Source of the DNA: Photobacterium sanguinicancri
GTDB taxonomy: Bacteria; Pseudomonadota; Gammaproteobacteria; Enterobacterales; Vibrionaceae
Reading direction: 5' to 3'
Length of the DNA stretch: 64,000 nucleotides
NCBI RefSeq assembly: GCF_002265265.1
Contig: NZ_NOIF01000003.1
Span: 1-64,000, forward strand
This document shows, piece by piece, positions 29,232-40,357 of the stretch. The notes below the pieces were generated by a model. It saw only the letters and a list, made by a program, of their open reading frames with translations. It had not been told where the DNA came from and did not search any database. Both the position numbers and the translations under genes were made by a program. How positions within the stretch are numbered: the first letter of the stretch is position 1; every line of letters begins with the position of its first letter.

Positions 29232-30155
29232 ATGTCTAAGTTCGCGATTGTATTCCCTGGTCAGGGATCTCAAGCAGTTGGCATGTTGGCTGAACTAGCT
29301 GAAAAATTTTCTGTTGTTACTGACACATTTGCTGAAGCATCTGAAGTACTAGGCTACGACTTGTGGGCATTAGTACAAAACGGCCCAGCAGAAGATTTAA
29401 ATCAAACGCACCGTACGCAACCTGCATTGCTAGCAGCGTCTGTTGCAATTTGGCGTGTATGGCAACAAGAAGGCGGCGAGCAACCTACAGTTGTTGCTGG
29501 CCATAGTCTTGGTGAATACTCTGCGCTTGTATGTGCTGGCGTTATTGACTTTAAAGATGCGATTAAATTGGTTGAACTACGTGGCCAATTAATGCAAGAA
29601 GCGGTTCCAGCAGGTGTTGGTGCAATGTCTGCAATCATTGGTCTAGATAACGACGCGATTGCAAAAGCTTGTGAAGAAGCAGCACAAGGCCAAGTTGTGT
29701 CGCCTGTGAACTTTAACTCGCCAGGCCAAGTGGTTATTGCGGGTAATAAAGAAGCCGTTGAGCGTGCAAACGTATTGTGTAAAGAAGCGGGTGCTAAACG
29801 TGCATTACCACTTCCAGTATCAGTCCCATCACATTGTGAACTTATGAAGCCTGCAGCTGACAAACTAGCTGTAGCACTTGAAAGTATTGAATTTAACGCA
29901 CCTGCAATCCCTGTGATTAACAATGCAGATGTGGCAACTGAAACCGATCCTGCTGCGATTAAGCTAGCGTTAGTAAAACAGCTTTATGGTCCAGTTCGTT
30001 GGACAGAGTCTGTTGAGCGTATGGCATCAGAAGGTATCGAACAGTTGCTTGAAATGGGCCCAGGTAAAGTACTTACTGGTCTGACAAAACGTATTAATCG
30101 CGCACTTGGTGGTTCTGCGGTAAATGATTCTGCTTCTGTAGAAGCAGCAAAATAA
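29232..30155 (+). CDS. fabD: malonyl-CoA--ACP transacylase
   Basis: Loads malonate from CoA onto ACP. Nucleophile Ser in GHSLGEYSA at about 92 and the paired His in SVPSHCELM at about 201 are present, as well as the N-terminal FPGQGSQ. Length 307 (E. coli 309). It lies 86 bases after fabH and 53 before fabG. Confidence 0.97.
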   Translation: MSKFAIVFPGQGSQAVGMLAELAEKFSVVTDTFAEASEVLGYDLWALVQNGPAEDLNQTHRTQPALLAASVAIWRVWQQEGGEQPTVVAGHSLGEYSALVCAGVIDFKDAIKLVELRGQLMQEAVPAGVGAMSAIIGLDNDAIAKACEEAAQGQVVSPVNFNSPGQVVIAGNKEAVERANVLCKEAGAKRALPLPVSVPSHCELMKPAADKLAVALESIEFNAPAIPVINNADVATETDPAAIKLALVKQLYGPVRWTESVERMASEGIEQLLEMGPGKVLTGLTKRINRALGGSAVNDSASVEAAK

Positions 30156-30208
30156 CTGAATAGTTATTGCATTACCCACTAAGTAGTATTAGTTAAAGAG
30201 GAATAACA

Positions 30209-30943
30209 ATGAGCCTGGAAGGTAAAGTTGCACTGGTTACAGGTGCAAGCCGTGGTATCGGTCGTGCGATCGCTGAAATTTTAGTCGAGCGTGGCGCAAA
30301 AGTAATCGGTACAGCAACATCTGAAAGTGGCGCAGAAGCAATCAGCGCTTATTTGGGTGAAAACGGTAAAGGTCTGGCACTAAACGTTACATCGCCTGAG
30401 TCGATTGCAACGGCGCTAACGCAGATCAAAGAAGAATTTGGCGATGTTGACATTCTTGTTAACAATGCGGGTATCACCCGTGATAACTTGCTTATGCGTA
30501 TGAAAGATGACGAGTGGCAAGATATTATGGATACCAACCTAACATCGGTATTCCGTCTGTCTAAAGCAGTACTACGTGCAATGATGAAAAAGCGTCATGG
30601 CCGTATTATTAGTATTGGCTCAGTCGTTGGTACTATGGGTAATGCGGGTCAAACCAACTATGCGGCAGCAAAAGCAGGTTTGATTGGCTTTACTAAGTCA
30701 ATGGCGCGTGAAGTGGCTTCTCGTGGTATTACAGTAAATGCTGTAGCACCTGGTTTTATCGAAACCGATATGACAAAAGCCCTGAATGATGACCAACGTG
30801 CTGCTACACTAGCAAACGTACCTGCAGGTCGCTTGGGTGACCCACGTGAAATCGCGGCAGCTGTTGCTTTTCTAGCCTCTGAAGATGCTGGTTATGTAAC
30901 AGGTGAAACGTTGCACGTAAATGGCGGCATGTACATGATTTAA
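30209..30943 (+). CDS. fabG: 3-oxoacyl-ACP reductase
   Basis: NADPH-dependent reductase of the short-chain dehydrogenase family, performing the first reduction of the fatty-acid cycle. The cofactor loop GASRGIG is near residues 12-18, NNAG near 86, and the catalytic Ser / YAAAK at about 138 and 151-155. Length 244 equals E. coli FabG. GAGGAATAAC precedes the ATG. Confidence 0.97.
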   Translation: MSLEGKVALVTGASRGIGRAIAEILVERGAKVIGTATSESGAEAISAYLGENGKGLALNVTSPESIATALTQIKEEFGDVDILVNNAGITRDNLLMRMKDDEWQDIMDTNLTSVFRLSKAVLRAMMKKRHGRIISIGSVVGTMGNAGQTNYAAAKAGLIGFTKSMAREVASRGITVNAVAPGFIETDMTKALNDDQRAATLANVPAGRLGDPREIAAAVAFLASEDAGYVTGETLHVNGGMYMI

Positions 30944-31100
30944 CCAATAAAGTTGTAAAACTTGATGATGCAAGTCAAAGTCAGTGTATTTTCATGCAAA
31001 ATCGTGGTTTGACCAGCACTGTGATAGTTGCAACTTTTGTAGTAATGAATAAACTACAGCAAATCGCATTAGCGAATTCTTGTTTTAAGGAAATAGATTA

Positions 31101-31337
31101 ATGAGCAACATCGAAGAACGCGTAAGAAAAATCATCATCGAGCAACTGGGTGTAGACGAAGCTGAAGTTAAGAACGAAGCTTCTTTTGTTGACGATCTAG
31201 GTGCTGATTCTCTAGATACAGTTGAACTAGTAATGGCTCTTGAAGAAGAATTCGATACTGAAATTCCTGACGAAGAAGCTGAAAAAATTACAACAGTTCA
31301 AGCAGCAATCGACTACGTTGTTGGCGCTTCTGAGTAA
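31101..31337 (+). CDS. acpP: acyl carrier protein
   Basis: Carrier of growing acyl chains on a 4'-phosphopantetheine arm attached at Ser37 (DSL motif in GADSLDTVE). The 78-residue acidic protein is nearly identical to the enterobacterial one. A 157-base gap before it probably has its own promoter, and a strong hairpin follows it, as expected for a gene expressed far above its neighbours. Confidence 0.98.
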   Translation: MSNIEERVRKIIIEQLGVDEAEVKNEASFVDDLGADSLDTVELVMALEEEFDTEIPDEEAEKITTVQAAIDYVVGASE

Positions 31338-31350
31338 TTAAGAACACCTC

Positions 31351-31380
31351 AAGGCGGTCACCATGACCGCCTTATTTCTT
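31351..31380 (+). terminator. terminator/attenuator between acpP and fabF
   Basis: AAGGCGGTCA-CCA-TGACCGCCTT perfect 10-bp stem (31351-31373) followed by ATTTCTTT, 13 bases past the acpP stop. The incomplete T-run suggests partial read-through into fabF. Confidence 0.8.
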
Positions 31381-31423
31381 TATGTATCCCTGTTTAAACC
31401 CTCAATTCCCGGAGAGATAGATC

Positions 31424-32662
31424 GTGTCAAAGCGTCGCGTTGTTGTTACTGGCATGGGAATGCTGTCGCCTGTAGGCAATACAGTTGATTCTTCATGGAA
31501 AGCACTGTTGGCTGGTACTAGTGGTATTAGCAATATTGAGCATTTCGATGCAAGTGCTTTCGCTACTCGTTTTGCGGGTATGGTGAAAGACTTCAATTGT
31601 GAAGAATACATGACTAAGAAAGATGCTCGTAAAATGGATTTATTTATCCAATACGGCATTGCGGCTGGCGTTCAGGCTCTGAAAGACTCTGGTTTTGAAG
31701 TTACTGAAGAAAATGCACCACGTATTGGTGTTGCTATTGGTTCAGGTATTGGTGGTCTTGGTCTTATTGAATCAAACCATCGTGCATACATGGAAAAAGG
31801 GCCGCGCAAAATTAGCCCGTTCTTTGTTCCATCTACAATTGTTAATATGATCGCTGGCCACATGTCTATCATGCATGGTCTTCGTGGTCCAAATATTGCA
31901 ATTTCTACTGCGTGTACAACTGGCCTTCATAACATTGGCCATGCTGCACGTATGATCGCTTACGGTGATGCAGATGCAATGCTAGCGGGTGGTGCAGAAA
32001 AAGCATCAACTGAGCTAGGCATGGGCGGCTTTGCGGCTGCTAAAGCACTATCTACACGTAACGACGACCCACAAGCGGCTTCTCGCCCATGGGACAAAGA
32101 CCGTGATGGTTTTGTTCTTGGTGATGGTGCGGGCATGATGGTGCTGGAAGAGTACGAACATGCAAAAGCGCGTGGCGCAAAAATTTACGCTGAACTTGTT
32201 GGTTTTGGTATGAGTGGTGATGCTTATCACATGACTTCACCAAGCCCTGACGGTTCTGGCGGTGCATTAGCAATGGAAGCGTGTATCCGTGATGCGGGTA
32301 TTAATGCGGATAAAATTGGTTATATTAATGCACATGGTACTTCAACACCTGCGGGCGATGTAGCAGAAACGCTTGGTATCAAGCGTGCTATGGGCGCGGC
32401 AGTGAACGATGTACTGGTTTCATCAACTAAATCAATGACTGGCCACCTTCTTGGTGCTGCGGGTTCTGTTGAGTCTATCATTTCAGTGATGGCGCTAGTT
32501 GATCAAGCAGTTCCACCAACAATTAACCTTGAAAACCCAGACGAAGGCTGTGATTTAGACTACGTCGCGGGTGAAGCACGTCAAGTAAACCTTGAGTACT
32601 CTCTATGTAACTCATTTGGTTTTGGCGGCACAAACGGCTCGTTGCTGTTCAAGAAAATTTAA
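31424..32662 (+). CDS. fabF: beta-ketoacyl-ACP synthase II
   Basis: Elongating condensing enzyme of fatty-acid synthesis, important for unsaturated-chain extension and temperature response. Starts at GTG 31424 with GGAGAG 7 bases upstream. The triad is visible: Cys in STACTTG (about 163), His in [11 protein letters not shown] (about 303), His in [11 protein letters not shown] (about 340). Length 412 (E. coli 413). Confidence 0.97.
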   Translation: MSKRRVVVTGMGMLSPVGNTVDSSWKALLAGTSGISNIEHFDASAFATRFAGMVKDFNCEEYMTKKDARKMDLFIQYGIAAGVQALKDSGFEVTEENAPRIGVAIGSGIGGLGLIESNHRAYMEKGPRKISPFFVPSTIVNMIAGHMSIMHGLRGPNIAISTACTTGLHNIGHAARMIAYGDADAMLAGGAEKASTELGMGGFAAAKALSTRNDDPQAASRPWDKDRDGFVLGDGAGMMVLEEYEHAKARGAKIYAELVGFGMSGDAYHMTSPSPDGSGGALAMEACIRDAGINADKIGYINAHGTSTPAGDVAETLGIKRAMGAAVNDVLVSSTKSMTGHLLGAAGSVESIISVMALVDQAVPPTINLENPDEGCDLDYVAGEARQVNLEYSLCNSFGFGGTNGSLLFKKI

Positions 32663-32683
32663 TTGTAACCTGTTATCATAAAG

Positions 32684-32716
32684 CGGCCTGGTATTCTTAC
32701 CGGGCCGTTTTTTTTT
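32684..32716 (+). terminator. terminator of fabF
   Basis: CGGCCTGGTA-TTCT-TACCGGGCCG stem (one U-G pair) followed by nine T, 21 bases past the fabF stop. Confidence 0.93.
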
Positions 32717-32769
32717 GCCTATACCCCAACCATTATTAGGGTGGGTATAATCGTTATAAGTGAGTGGAT

Positions 32770-33579
32770 ATGACGTGCATTAATGGAGCTGAAGCTGAGT
32801 ATATAGCGGTGAGCGATCGTGCGATGCAGTATGGTGATGGTTGCTTTTCCACTATTTTGGTTGAACAGGGAAAGCCTCGTCTTTGGCCTTTACATCAAGC
32901 TCGTTTTGAAAAAACATTAGCCGCGTTATCCATTCCCATGCCTGATTGGCTGACAGTTCAGCAACAAGTTGAACGTATTGCTGCTAATTTTGCCAGTAAA
33001 GGGGTGGTAAAGCTTTTAATCAGCCGAGGTAGTGGGGGGCGAGGTTATAGTCCTACAGGATGCGAGTCGCCGAGTGTCGTGATTTCACATTCTCCATTCC
33101 CAAACCACTATCATGGCTGGCAACAAGTCGGTATTGAGTTAGGTGTCTGTCAGCAAGCATTAGGCCTTTCACCTATGTTGGCTGGATTTAAACACCTTAA
33201 CCGATTAGAGCAGGTGTTATTGAAGCAAGAAATTGAATCTTGCAACTGGGCAGATGCTGTCGTTTGTGATGTGTTGGGACAAGTCGTGGAGACGTCTGCA
33301 TCCAATATCTTTTGGCGAAAAGGAAATACTATCTTTACGCCAGATTTATCAATGGCAGGGGTATGTGGTGTGATGCGATCACATGTAATGACATTGATTA
33401 AATCGACGCCATATTGTCTGGAGATTGTAAAATCACCACTTGATGCATTGCTTTGCGCAGATGAAGTCTTTATTACTAATGCCCTAATGGCGTTGGTGCC
33501 TATTAATCAAATTAATGAACATTCCTTTACTGAGCGCATGGCGTTTAATGAGTTGAATAAGAGGTTGTATTCGTGCTGA
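32770..33579 (+). CDS. pabC: aminodeoxychorismate lyase
   Basis: PLP enzyme that releases pyruvate from 4-amino-4-deoxychorismate to give p-aminobenzoate for folate. I start at ATG 32770, which gives 269 residues, the E. coli length, and aligns ING...AVSDRAMQYGDGCF with the family N-terminus; GTG 32764 would add two residues. The PLP lysine lies in FKHLNRLEQ (about 137) and ETSASNIFW is the substrate loop. It overlaps mltG by 7 bases. First gene of the pabC-mltG-tmk-holB-tatD run. Confidence 0.94.
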   Translation: MTCINGAEAEYIAVSDRAMQYGDGCFSTILVEQGKPRLWPLHQARFEKTLAALSIPMPDWLTVQQQVERIAANFASKGVVKLLISRGSGGRGYSPTGCESPSVVISHSPFPNHYHGWQQVGIELGVCQQALGLSPMLAGFKHLNRLEQVLLKQEIESCNWADAVVCDVLGQVVETSASNIFWRKGNTIFTPDLSMAGVCGVMRSHVMTLIKSTPYCLEIVKSPLDALLCADEVFITNALMALVPINQINEHSFTERMAFNELNKRLYSC

Positions 33580-34583
33580 AGAAGTTATTGTTAGTTATCG
33601 TGGTGTTAGCGGTAGCTGGCGCAGGTGCTATTGGCTGGTCGTATCAACAGGTCGTGGCATCTTTGTCGCAACCTGTGATTAACACTGAATCGAAATTATT
33701 TACGGTTACACCAGGTTCAAGCTTTAGAGGCGTATTGAATCAGCTGGATCGTGCGAAAATTATCAAGCAAACGCGCTGGACCCGCTGGGTAGTAAAGCTT
33801 GATCCATCATTAGCACAAGTTAAAGTGGGTACTTACCAAATTCCAACAGACCTGACACTACATGGTGTATTAGCCTTGCTAACCAGTGGTAAGGAACATC
33901 AGTTTGCGATCACCTTAGTGGAAGGTGACCGTTTTTCAGATTGGTTAGCACAACTAAGCCAAGCTCCGCATATCAAACATGCGACTGAAGGCATGAGTGA
34001 AGCGGATATTGCAGACAAAATTGGCGCGACCACAGATAAGCTAGAAGGGTACTTGTTACCTGAAACCTACCATTACACGGCAGGTACCAGTGATCTAGAA
34101 GTATTGCGCCGTTCGTTTAACGCGATGGACAGTTTATTAGGTTCCGCGTGGCAAAAACGTGATCAAGCTATTCCGCTTAAGACGCCCTATGAAGCGTTGA
34201 TCATGGCCTCGATTATCGAGAAAGAAACCGCTGTTGATAATGAACGTACATTAGTGTCGTCGGTTTTCATGAATCGTTTAAATAAAGGCATGCGCTTACA
34301 AACAGATCCTACGGTTATCTATGGTATGGGTGAGAACTACAAAGGCAATATTCGTAAAAAAGATTTACGTACGCCAACCCCATACAACACGTATACCATC
34401 TTTGGTTTACCACCTACGCCGATTGCGATGCCAAGTGAAGCATCGGTATTAGCCGCAATGAAGCCAGAAAGCAGTAACTATTATTATTTTGTTGCGGATG
34501 GTAATGGCGGTCACAAGTTTTCGAAGTCACTCCGTGAACACAATCGCGCAGTACGCGCCTACTTAAAAACATTAAGAAAGTAA
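33573..34583 (+). CDS. mltG: endolytic murein transglycosylase
   Basis: YceG-family enzyme that cuts nascent peptidoglycan glycan chains in the periplasmic face of the inner membrane and ends their extension. One N-terminal membrane anchor (about 3-22), a LysM-like domain, then the YceG catalytic domain. The catalytic Glu is in ASIIEKETA at about 217, and [10 protein letters not shown] is conserved. Length 336 (E. coli 340). Starts at GTG 33573 with AAGAGG upstream, inside the end of pabC. Confidence 0.95.
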   Translation: MLKKLLLVIVVLAVAGAGAIGWSYQQVVASLSQPVINTESKLFTVTPGSSFRGVLNQLDRAKIIKQTRWTRWVVKLDPSLAQVKVGTYQIPTDLTLHGVLALLTSGKEHQFAITLVEGDRFSDWLAQLSQAPHIKHATEGMSEADIADKIGATTDKLEGYLLPETYHYTAGTSDLEVLRRSFNAMDSLLGSAWQKRDQAIPLKTPYEALIMASIIEKETAVDNERTLVSSVFMNRLNKGMRLQTDPTVIYGMGENYKGNIRKKDLRTPTPYNTYTIFGLPPTPIAMPSEASVLAAMKPESSNYYYFVADGNGGHKFSKSLREHNRAVRAYLKTLRK

Positions 34584-35212
34584 TGAACGGTAAATTTATT
34601 GTAATTGAAGGCCTTGAAGGCGCAGGGAAAAGCACTGCCATTAAGCAGGTGGTGGCGACGTTAGCTGCACAAGGGATCCATGACCCACAATCTACGCGTG
34701 AGCCAGGCGGAACACCGCTTGCTGAACAAATGCGTACCTTGGTAAAAGAAGGTCACCCTGATGAGCCGTTAACTGATATGGCTGAATTGCTACTGCTTTA
34801 TGCTGCGCGTATTCAGCTAGTGGATAATGTGATTAAGCCTGCACTTAATTCAGGCCGCTGGGTTGTTGGTGATCGCCATGACATGTCATCGCAAGCATAC
34901 CAAGGCGGTGGACGTGGTTTTGATAAAGCCTTGATGGAAAACCTACGTGATACTGTTTTAGGTGATTTTCGTCCTGACTTTACGATTTATATGGACATCG
35001 ATCCTGTGCTCGGGCTTGAACGTGCTCGTGGTCGTGGTGAACTTGATCGTATTGAACAGATGAATGTTGATTTCTTCCACCGTGCCCGCGCGCGTTTTCT
35101 TGAGCTTTCAGAGAACGATAGCCGTGTTGTTATTATTGATGCAAGCCAAACGCTAGATGCGGTAACGGCGGACATTACAGCAGCGCTAACGCAGTGGTTG
35201 GAGACGCAGTAA
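34583..35212 (+). CDS. tmk: thymidylate kinase
   Basis: Phosphorylates dTMP to dTDP. P-loop GLEGAGKST at residues 10-18, [15 protein letters not shown] near 93-107, and an Arg-rich lid ([13 protein letters not shown]) near 147-160. Length 209 (E. coli 213). The start ATG overlaps the mltG stop (TAATG) and holB begins on the next base after its stop, so the three genes are translationally coupled. Confidence 0.96.
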   Translation: MNGKFIVIEGLEGAGKSTAIKQVVATLAAQGIHDPQSTREPGGTPLAEQMRTLVKEGHPDEPLTDMAELLLLYAARIQLVDNVIKPALNSGRWVVGDRHDMSSQAYQGGGRGFDKALMENLRDTVLGDFRPDFTIYMDIDPVLGLERARGRGELDRIEQMNVDFFHRARARFLELSENDSRVVIIDASQTLDAVTADITAALTQWLETQ

Positions 35213-36178
35213 ATGTTATACCCGTGGCAAGAAGTGCTATGGCAACAATGGCAGCAATTGATTGCTCAAAAGCGTTTGCACCATGCAATTTTGCTGACTG
35301 CGGCAAAGGGCAGCGGGCGGGCTGTTTTAGCCAAGCACTTAGCGCAAACCGTTTTATGCTTGAATGGCGGCAATGAACCATGTGGTTTATGTCATGCTTG
35401 TCAATTATTTGATGCTCAAACGCATCCAGACTTCCACTGGATAAAACCAGAGCAAGAAGGTAAGCAGATCAGTGTTGATGTGGTGCGTAAATGTAACCGT
35501 TTAGCGGTTGAGACTTCACAGCTTGGTGGGCGTCGGGTGATTTTTATCGAATCCGCTGATGCATTAGGTGAAGCCGGTGCGAATGCAATTCTAAAAACAT
35601 TGGAAGAGCCGCCACAAAATTGTCAATTTATCCTGACATCCCAGTCACTCGATAGCCTATTACCGACGATTGTCAGTCGCTGTAACAAGTGGCGCTTAAG
35701 TGTGCCAGATGAAGCACAAGCCAAACGCTGGGTAGAACAGCAGCTAAAGCAATCTATCAGTGCCGAGTCTGTCCGTTTAAATTGCGGCGCACCATTGGCT
35801 ACGCTAGCCTTTGTCGAGCAAGGACAAGATATTCGCCATGGCAAGCTAATTGAAGCTTTTGCTGAATTTTTACAGCTGCCTAATGTTGGTTTATACGATG
35901 TCGCGGGTCTGTGTGCCAGTGAAGGCGCGGTAAGTCTGCAATGGCTAAGTTTTTTCTTACTGGATTGTATTAAGTACCAACAAGGCGTAACAAGTCATCT
36001 CGTTCACCAAGAATCAGTCACCAAGGTAGAGCAAGTTGCACGTACTGTGCCCGCGGCGGTCTTGATTCGACAGGCTAGACAGATTAACCAGCTCCATCAA
36101 CAATTACAGAAGCACACAGGCCTTAACAGTGAATTACTCATTGTTAAATGGTTGAGTACTTTTTTGAAAGAAGAATAG
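35213..36178 (+). CDS. holB: DNA polymerase III subunit delta'
   Basis: Clamp-loader subunit that helps load the beta clamp. It has the AAA+ fold with the zinc-module cysteines CGLCHACQ (about 58-65) and TLEEPP in the sensor 1 region. The Walker A is degenerate (TAAKGSGR), as expected for delta'. Length 321 (E. coli 334). It directly abuts tmk. Confidence 0.94.
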   Translation: MLYPWQEVLWQQWQQLIAQKRLHHAILLTAAKGSGRAVLAKHLAQTVLCLNGGNEPCGLCHACQLFDAQTHPDFHWIKPEQEGKQISVDVVRKCNRLAVETSQLGGRRVIFIESADALGEAGANAILKTLEEPPQNCQFILTSQSLDSLLPTIVSRCNKWRLSVPDEAQAKRWVEQQLKQSISAESVRLNCGAPLATLAFVEQGQDIRHGKLIEAFAEFLQLPNVGLYDVAGLCASEGAVSLQWLSFFLLDCIKYQQGVTSHLVHQESVTKVEQVARTVPAAVLIRQARQINQLHQQLQKHTGLNSELLIVKWLSTFLKEE

Positions 36179-36193
36179 AAAGAGGAATATAAC

Positions 36194-36973
36194 GTGTTAG
36201 TGGATTCACATTGTCACCTTGACAAACTTGACTACGAACAGCTCCATACAGGGATTGATGATGTGTTGGCCAAAGCGAAGGCTCGCGGTGTCGAGTACTT
36301 TTTGTCTGTTGGTGTTACCTTACGTAGCTTCCCTGCCATGATGGAGATGATTGAACCTTACGATAATGTTTTCGCATCGTGCGGTGTTCATCCATTGGAT
36401 ATTGACTCTGGTTTGGATTACGAGCAATTCAAGACCTATGCACAAAATGAGCGTGTGGTTGCGATTGGTGAAACAGGGCTTGATTATCACTATCAACCTG
36501 AGACAGCACAAGCACAGCAAGATATCTTCCGCCAGCATGTGCGTGTTGCAGTCGAGCTGAATAAGCCGTTGATCATTCATACGCGAATGGCACGTGAAGA
36601 TACCATGCGTATTTTGCGAGAAGAAGGTGCAGAGAAGTGTGGCGGAGTATTGCATTGCTTTACTGAAAGCCTTGAGATGGCGCAAGAAGCGATTGAACTT
36701 GGTTTTTACATTTCAATTTCAGGCATAGTAACCTTCAATAAAGCCAGCGAGCTGAAAAATGTAGTCAGTAATTTGCCATTAGAACGCTTGCTTGTTGAAA
36801 CGGATTCTCCTTACCTTGCGCCAATTCCATATCGTGGTAAGCAAAATCAGCCAGCGTATGTGAAAGAAGTTGCTGATTACATTGGCTTGTTGAAAGGGGT
36901 TTCTGGTGAAGAAGTAGCTAAAGTGACCACTGAAAACTTCTTTAAACTTTTTTCGCGAGCTAAAAATAAGTAA
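36194..36973 (+). CDS. TatD-family metal-dependent hydrolase (YcfH type)
   Basis: TIM-barrel metallohydrolase related to TatD DNase, of the YcfH group found next to holB. Metal ligands are visible in DSHCHLD at the N-terminus, GETGLD near 92-97, HTR near 130, HCF near 155 and ETDSPY near 203. Starts at GTG 36194 with AGAGGA before it, 15 bases after holB. Length 259 (E. coli YcfH 265). Possible 3'-deoxyribonuclease role; exact substrate unproven. Confidence 0.92.
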   Translation: MLVDSHCHLDKLDYEQLHTGIDDVLAKAKARGVEYFLSVGVTLRSFPAMMEMIEPYDNVFASCGVHPLDIDSGLDYEQFKTYAQNERVVAIGETGLDYHYQPETAQAQQDIFRQHVRVAVELNKPLIIHTRMAREDTMRILREEGAEKCGGVLHCFTESLEMAQEAIELGFYISISGIVTFNKASELKNVVSNLPLERLLVETDSPYLAPIPYRGKQNQPAYVKEVADYIGLLKGVSGEEVAKVTTENFFKLFSRAKNK

Positions 36974-36981
36974 CTGGTATT

Positions 36982-37007
36982 AGAGGGGCTTATGTCCCTC
37001 TGGTTTT
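36982..37007 (+). terminator. terminator after the TatD-family gene
   Basis: AGAGGG...CCCTCT hairpin (36982-37001) followed by GGTTTT. Moderate strength. Confidence 0.65.
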
Positions 37008-38869
<1,862 letters not shown>

Positions 38870-38895
38870 TACGAATTAACCATACATAAATATTT

Positions 38896-38920
38896 AGGGA
38901 AGCTTCGGCTTCCCTTTTTT
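38896..38920 (+). terminator. terminator of ptsG
   Basis: GGGAAGC-TTCG-GCTTCCC with UUCG tetraloop (38897-38914) followed by T6. Confidence 0.96.
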
Positions 38921-39239
38921 GTGTCTGCGTTTTCAGTTCTCGTATTTGTGAGTGTTTAAAACAACGATGTCTCTATTGGGTGTTTGAATTTGCTGTAACT
39001 GTGTTTCTTTAGAGCAAGGCAACTGAAGTTTGTGATGAAGAGTTCCGGTAAGACCTAGCGGAAATCCGAATTAACTCTCAAGGGTGCTTAAAGATGGTGA
39101 AAGGAATCATTAAAAGCGGCTCAGACATAGAAGAGTGAAATAAATTGCGGTGAGCGGACAGATTAGCAAACAAAGATGAGAAAGCCCTTAGAATGGCTTA
39201 GGGAGAGCTCGTGGGGCCGGAGAGTGTGTAAAGCGGAAT
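38921..39239. other. purine-rich intergenic region, no gene recognised
   Basis: About 320 bases between ptsG and lysO with no open frame of note and an unusually purine-rich plus strand from about 39030 onward. No known RNA was recognised. See findings. Confidence 0.4.
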
Positions 39240-39270
39240 GATAACAGCGACATAACGTATCGCTGTTATC
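39240..39270 (-). terminator. hairpin downstream of lysO
   Basis: GATAACAGCGA / TCGCTGTTATC, perfect 11-bp stem with 9-base loop, 12 bases past the lysO stop. There is no T-run on the minus strand, so termination efficiency is uncertain. Confidence 0.6.
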
Positions 39271-39282
39271 TGCAAGTCTGTT

Positions 39283-40182
39283 TTAAAGAGAGAGAAAAAA
39301 CAACATCAGAACAGGGACTAGCAAGCTTAAAATAAACCCACTAACGATAGCGATAGGAACACACCGGATACCACCAGAGTTTTGGATCACAGGGAGAGTG
39401 AAATCCATCGCCGTTGCACCAGCATAGCCGATTGCAGTACTTGGATAACGACGAATAATTAAGGGGATCAGCGTGAGTGCCACCAATTCGCGTAGTAGCT
39501 CGTTTAAGAAAGCGGCGCCCCCATAAACAGGGCCAAGTCCATCTCCCATTAAAATACCCGCTAGAGAATACCAGCCGAATCCTGATGCCATCGCAAGCCC
39601 ATTTTTTACTGGCACATCAAGGATCAGTGCTGCAATTATGCCACCAAGCAAAGAGGTTACGACAATAGTTGCGGCAATCAGCATCCCATTTTTGTTTAAT
39701 AATATTTGCTTAAGTGTCATACCACTATTACGTAGCTGAATACCGATCAAAAATAGCAAAAGTAAGAGAATACCTTCACTTGCAGTGTCCACCCACGATA
39801 GATCCATGCCAAGCATCAAGCCTATAATTAACCCTCCAGCGACGACTAAAATCAACCGAACAGATTCCATCATCATTTCTTTAAAAGGCAATTTCTTATG
39901 TTGTAGCTCGGTTGCAATAGGGAGAAGTTTGTCGATAAAAGGGAGGGCAACGAGGTTACAGGCACTTATCGCAATGAAGAAGGTCGTGGTATAGAGTAGT
40001 ATTTGGTGAAGGTTTTGACCTAAGTTATCAAGTCCAGCAAGGCTTAATCCCATCAGCCCTAGAATCACCAATACAAGACGACTAGTTTGTTTATTGATAA
40101 ATTCCAATAGGTTATTGTTATTAATTGGAATTAAGTACCCCACGATTAGAGGTAAGAAAATATAGAGCATCCCTGAAAACAT
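39283..40182 (-). CDS. lysO: L-lysine exporter LysO family
   Basis: Polytopic inner-membrane protein of the DUF340/LysO family; E. coli LysO (YbjE) exports lysine and its toxic analogue. The 299-residue length is identical to E. coli, and stretches such as LLLLFLIGIQLRNSGMTLKQI, AMASGFGWYSL and GATAMDFTLPV match what I recall of that protein. About eight hydrophobic segments are present. AAGGA lies 6 bases before the ATG. No lysine riboswitch was recognised upstream. Confidence 0.9.
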   Translation of the reverse strand: MFSGMLYIFLPLIVGYLIPINNNNLLEFINKQTSRLVLVILGLMGLSLAGLDNLGQNLHQILLYTTTFFIAISACNLVALPFIDKLLPIATELQHKKLPFKEMMMESVRLILVVAGGLIIGLMLGMDLSWVDTASEGILLLLLFLIGIQLRNSGMTLKQILLNKNGMLIAATIVVTSLLGGIIAALILDVPVKNGLAMASGFGWYSLAGILMGDGLGPVYGGAAFLNELLRELVALTLIPLIIRRYPSTAIGYAGATAMDFTLPVIQNSGGIRCVPIAIVSGFILSLLVPVLMLFFLSL

Positions 40183-40238
40183 ACTGATCCTTGCGCGTAG
40201 AGTGAAAGTTAACGAGCTGTATGTATAGGCACAATAAA

Positions 40239-40263
40239 TGAAGCTTATTTATTCTTAATAAGC
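40239..40263. terminator. hairpin between the HDOD gene and lysO
   Basis: AAGCTTATT / AATAAGCTT perfect 9-bp inverted repeat with 7-base AT loop. It lies past the stop of the HDOD gene and about 60 bases before lysO. Candidate terminator of the HDOD transcript; the T-run is weak. Confidence 0.45.
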
Positions 40264-40357
40264 TTTAATTTATGTTAAGCGTAACAAGAAGCTGCTGATT
40301 TCTGTAGATTATCAACAGCGTCTAAATAGGGCAATATTAAGATGTAGGCAGAAAGGA

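Noticed and set aside
29402-29923. 173-codon open frame antisense to fabD
   Set aside because: Shadow of a strongly conserved gene; no ribosome site or family resemblance.
40183-40357. Possible lysine riboswitch before lysO
   Set aside because: No lysine-riboswitch core was recognisable; the only strong structure is a simple AT-rich hairpin.
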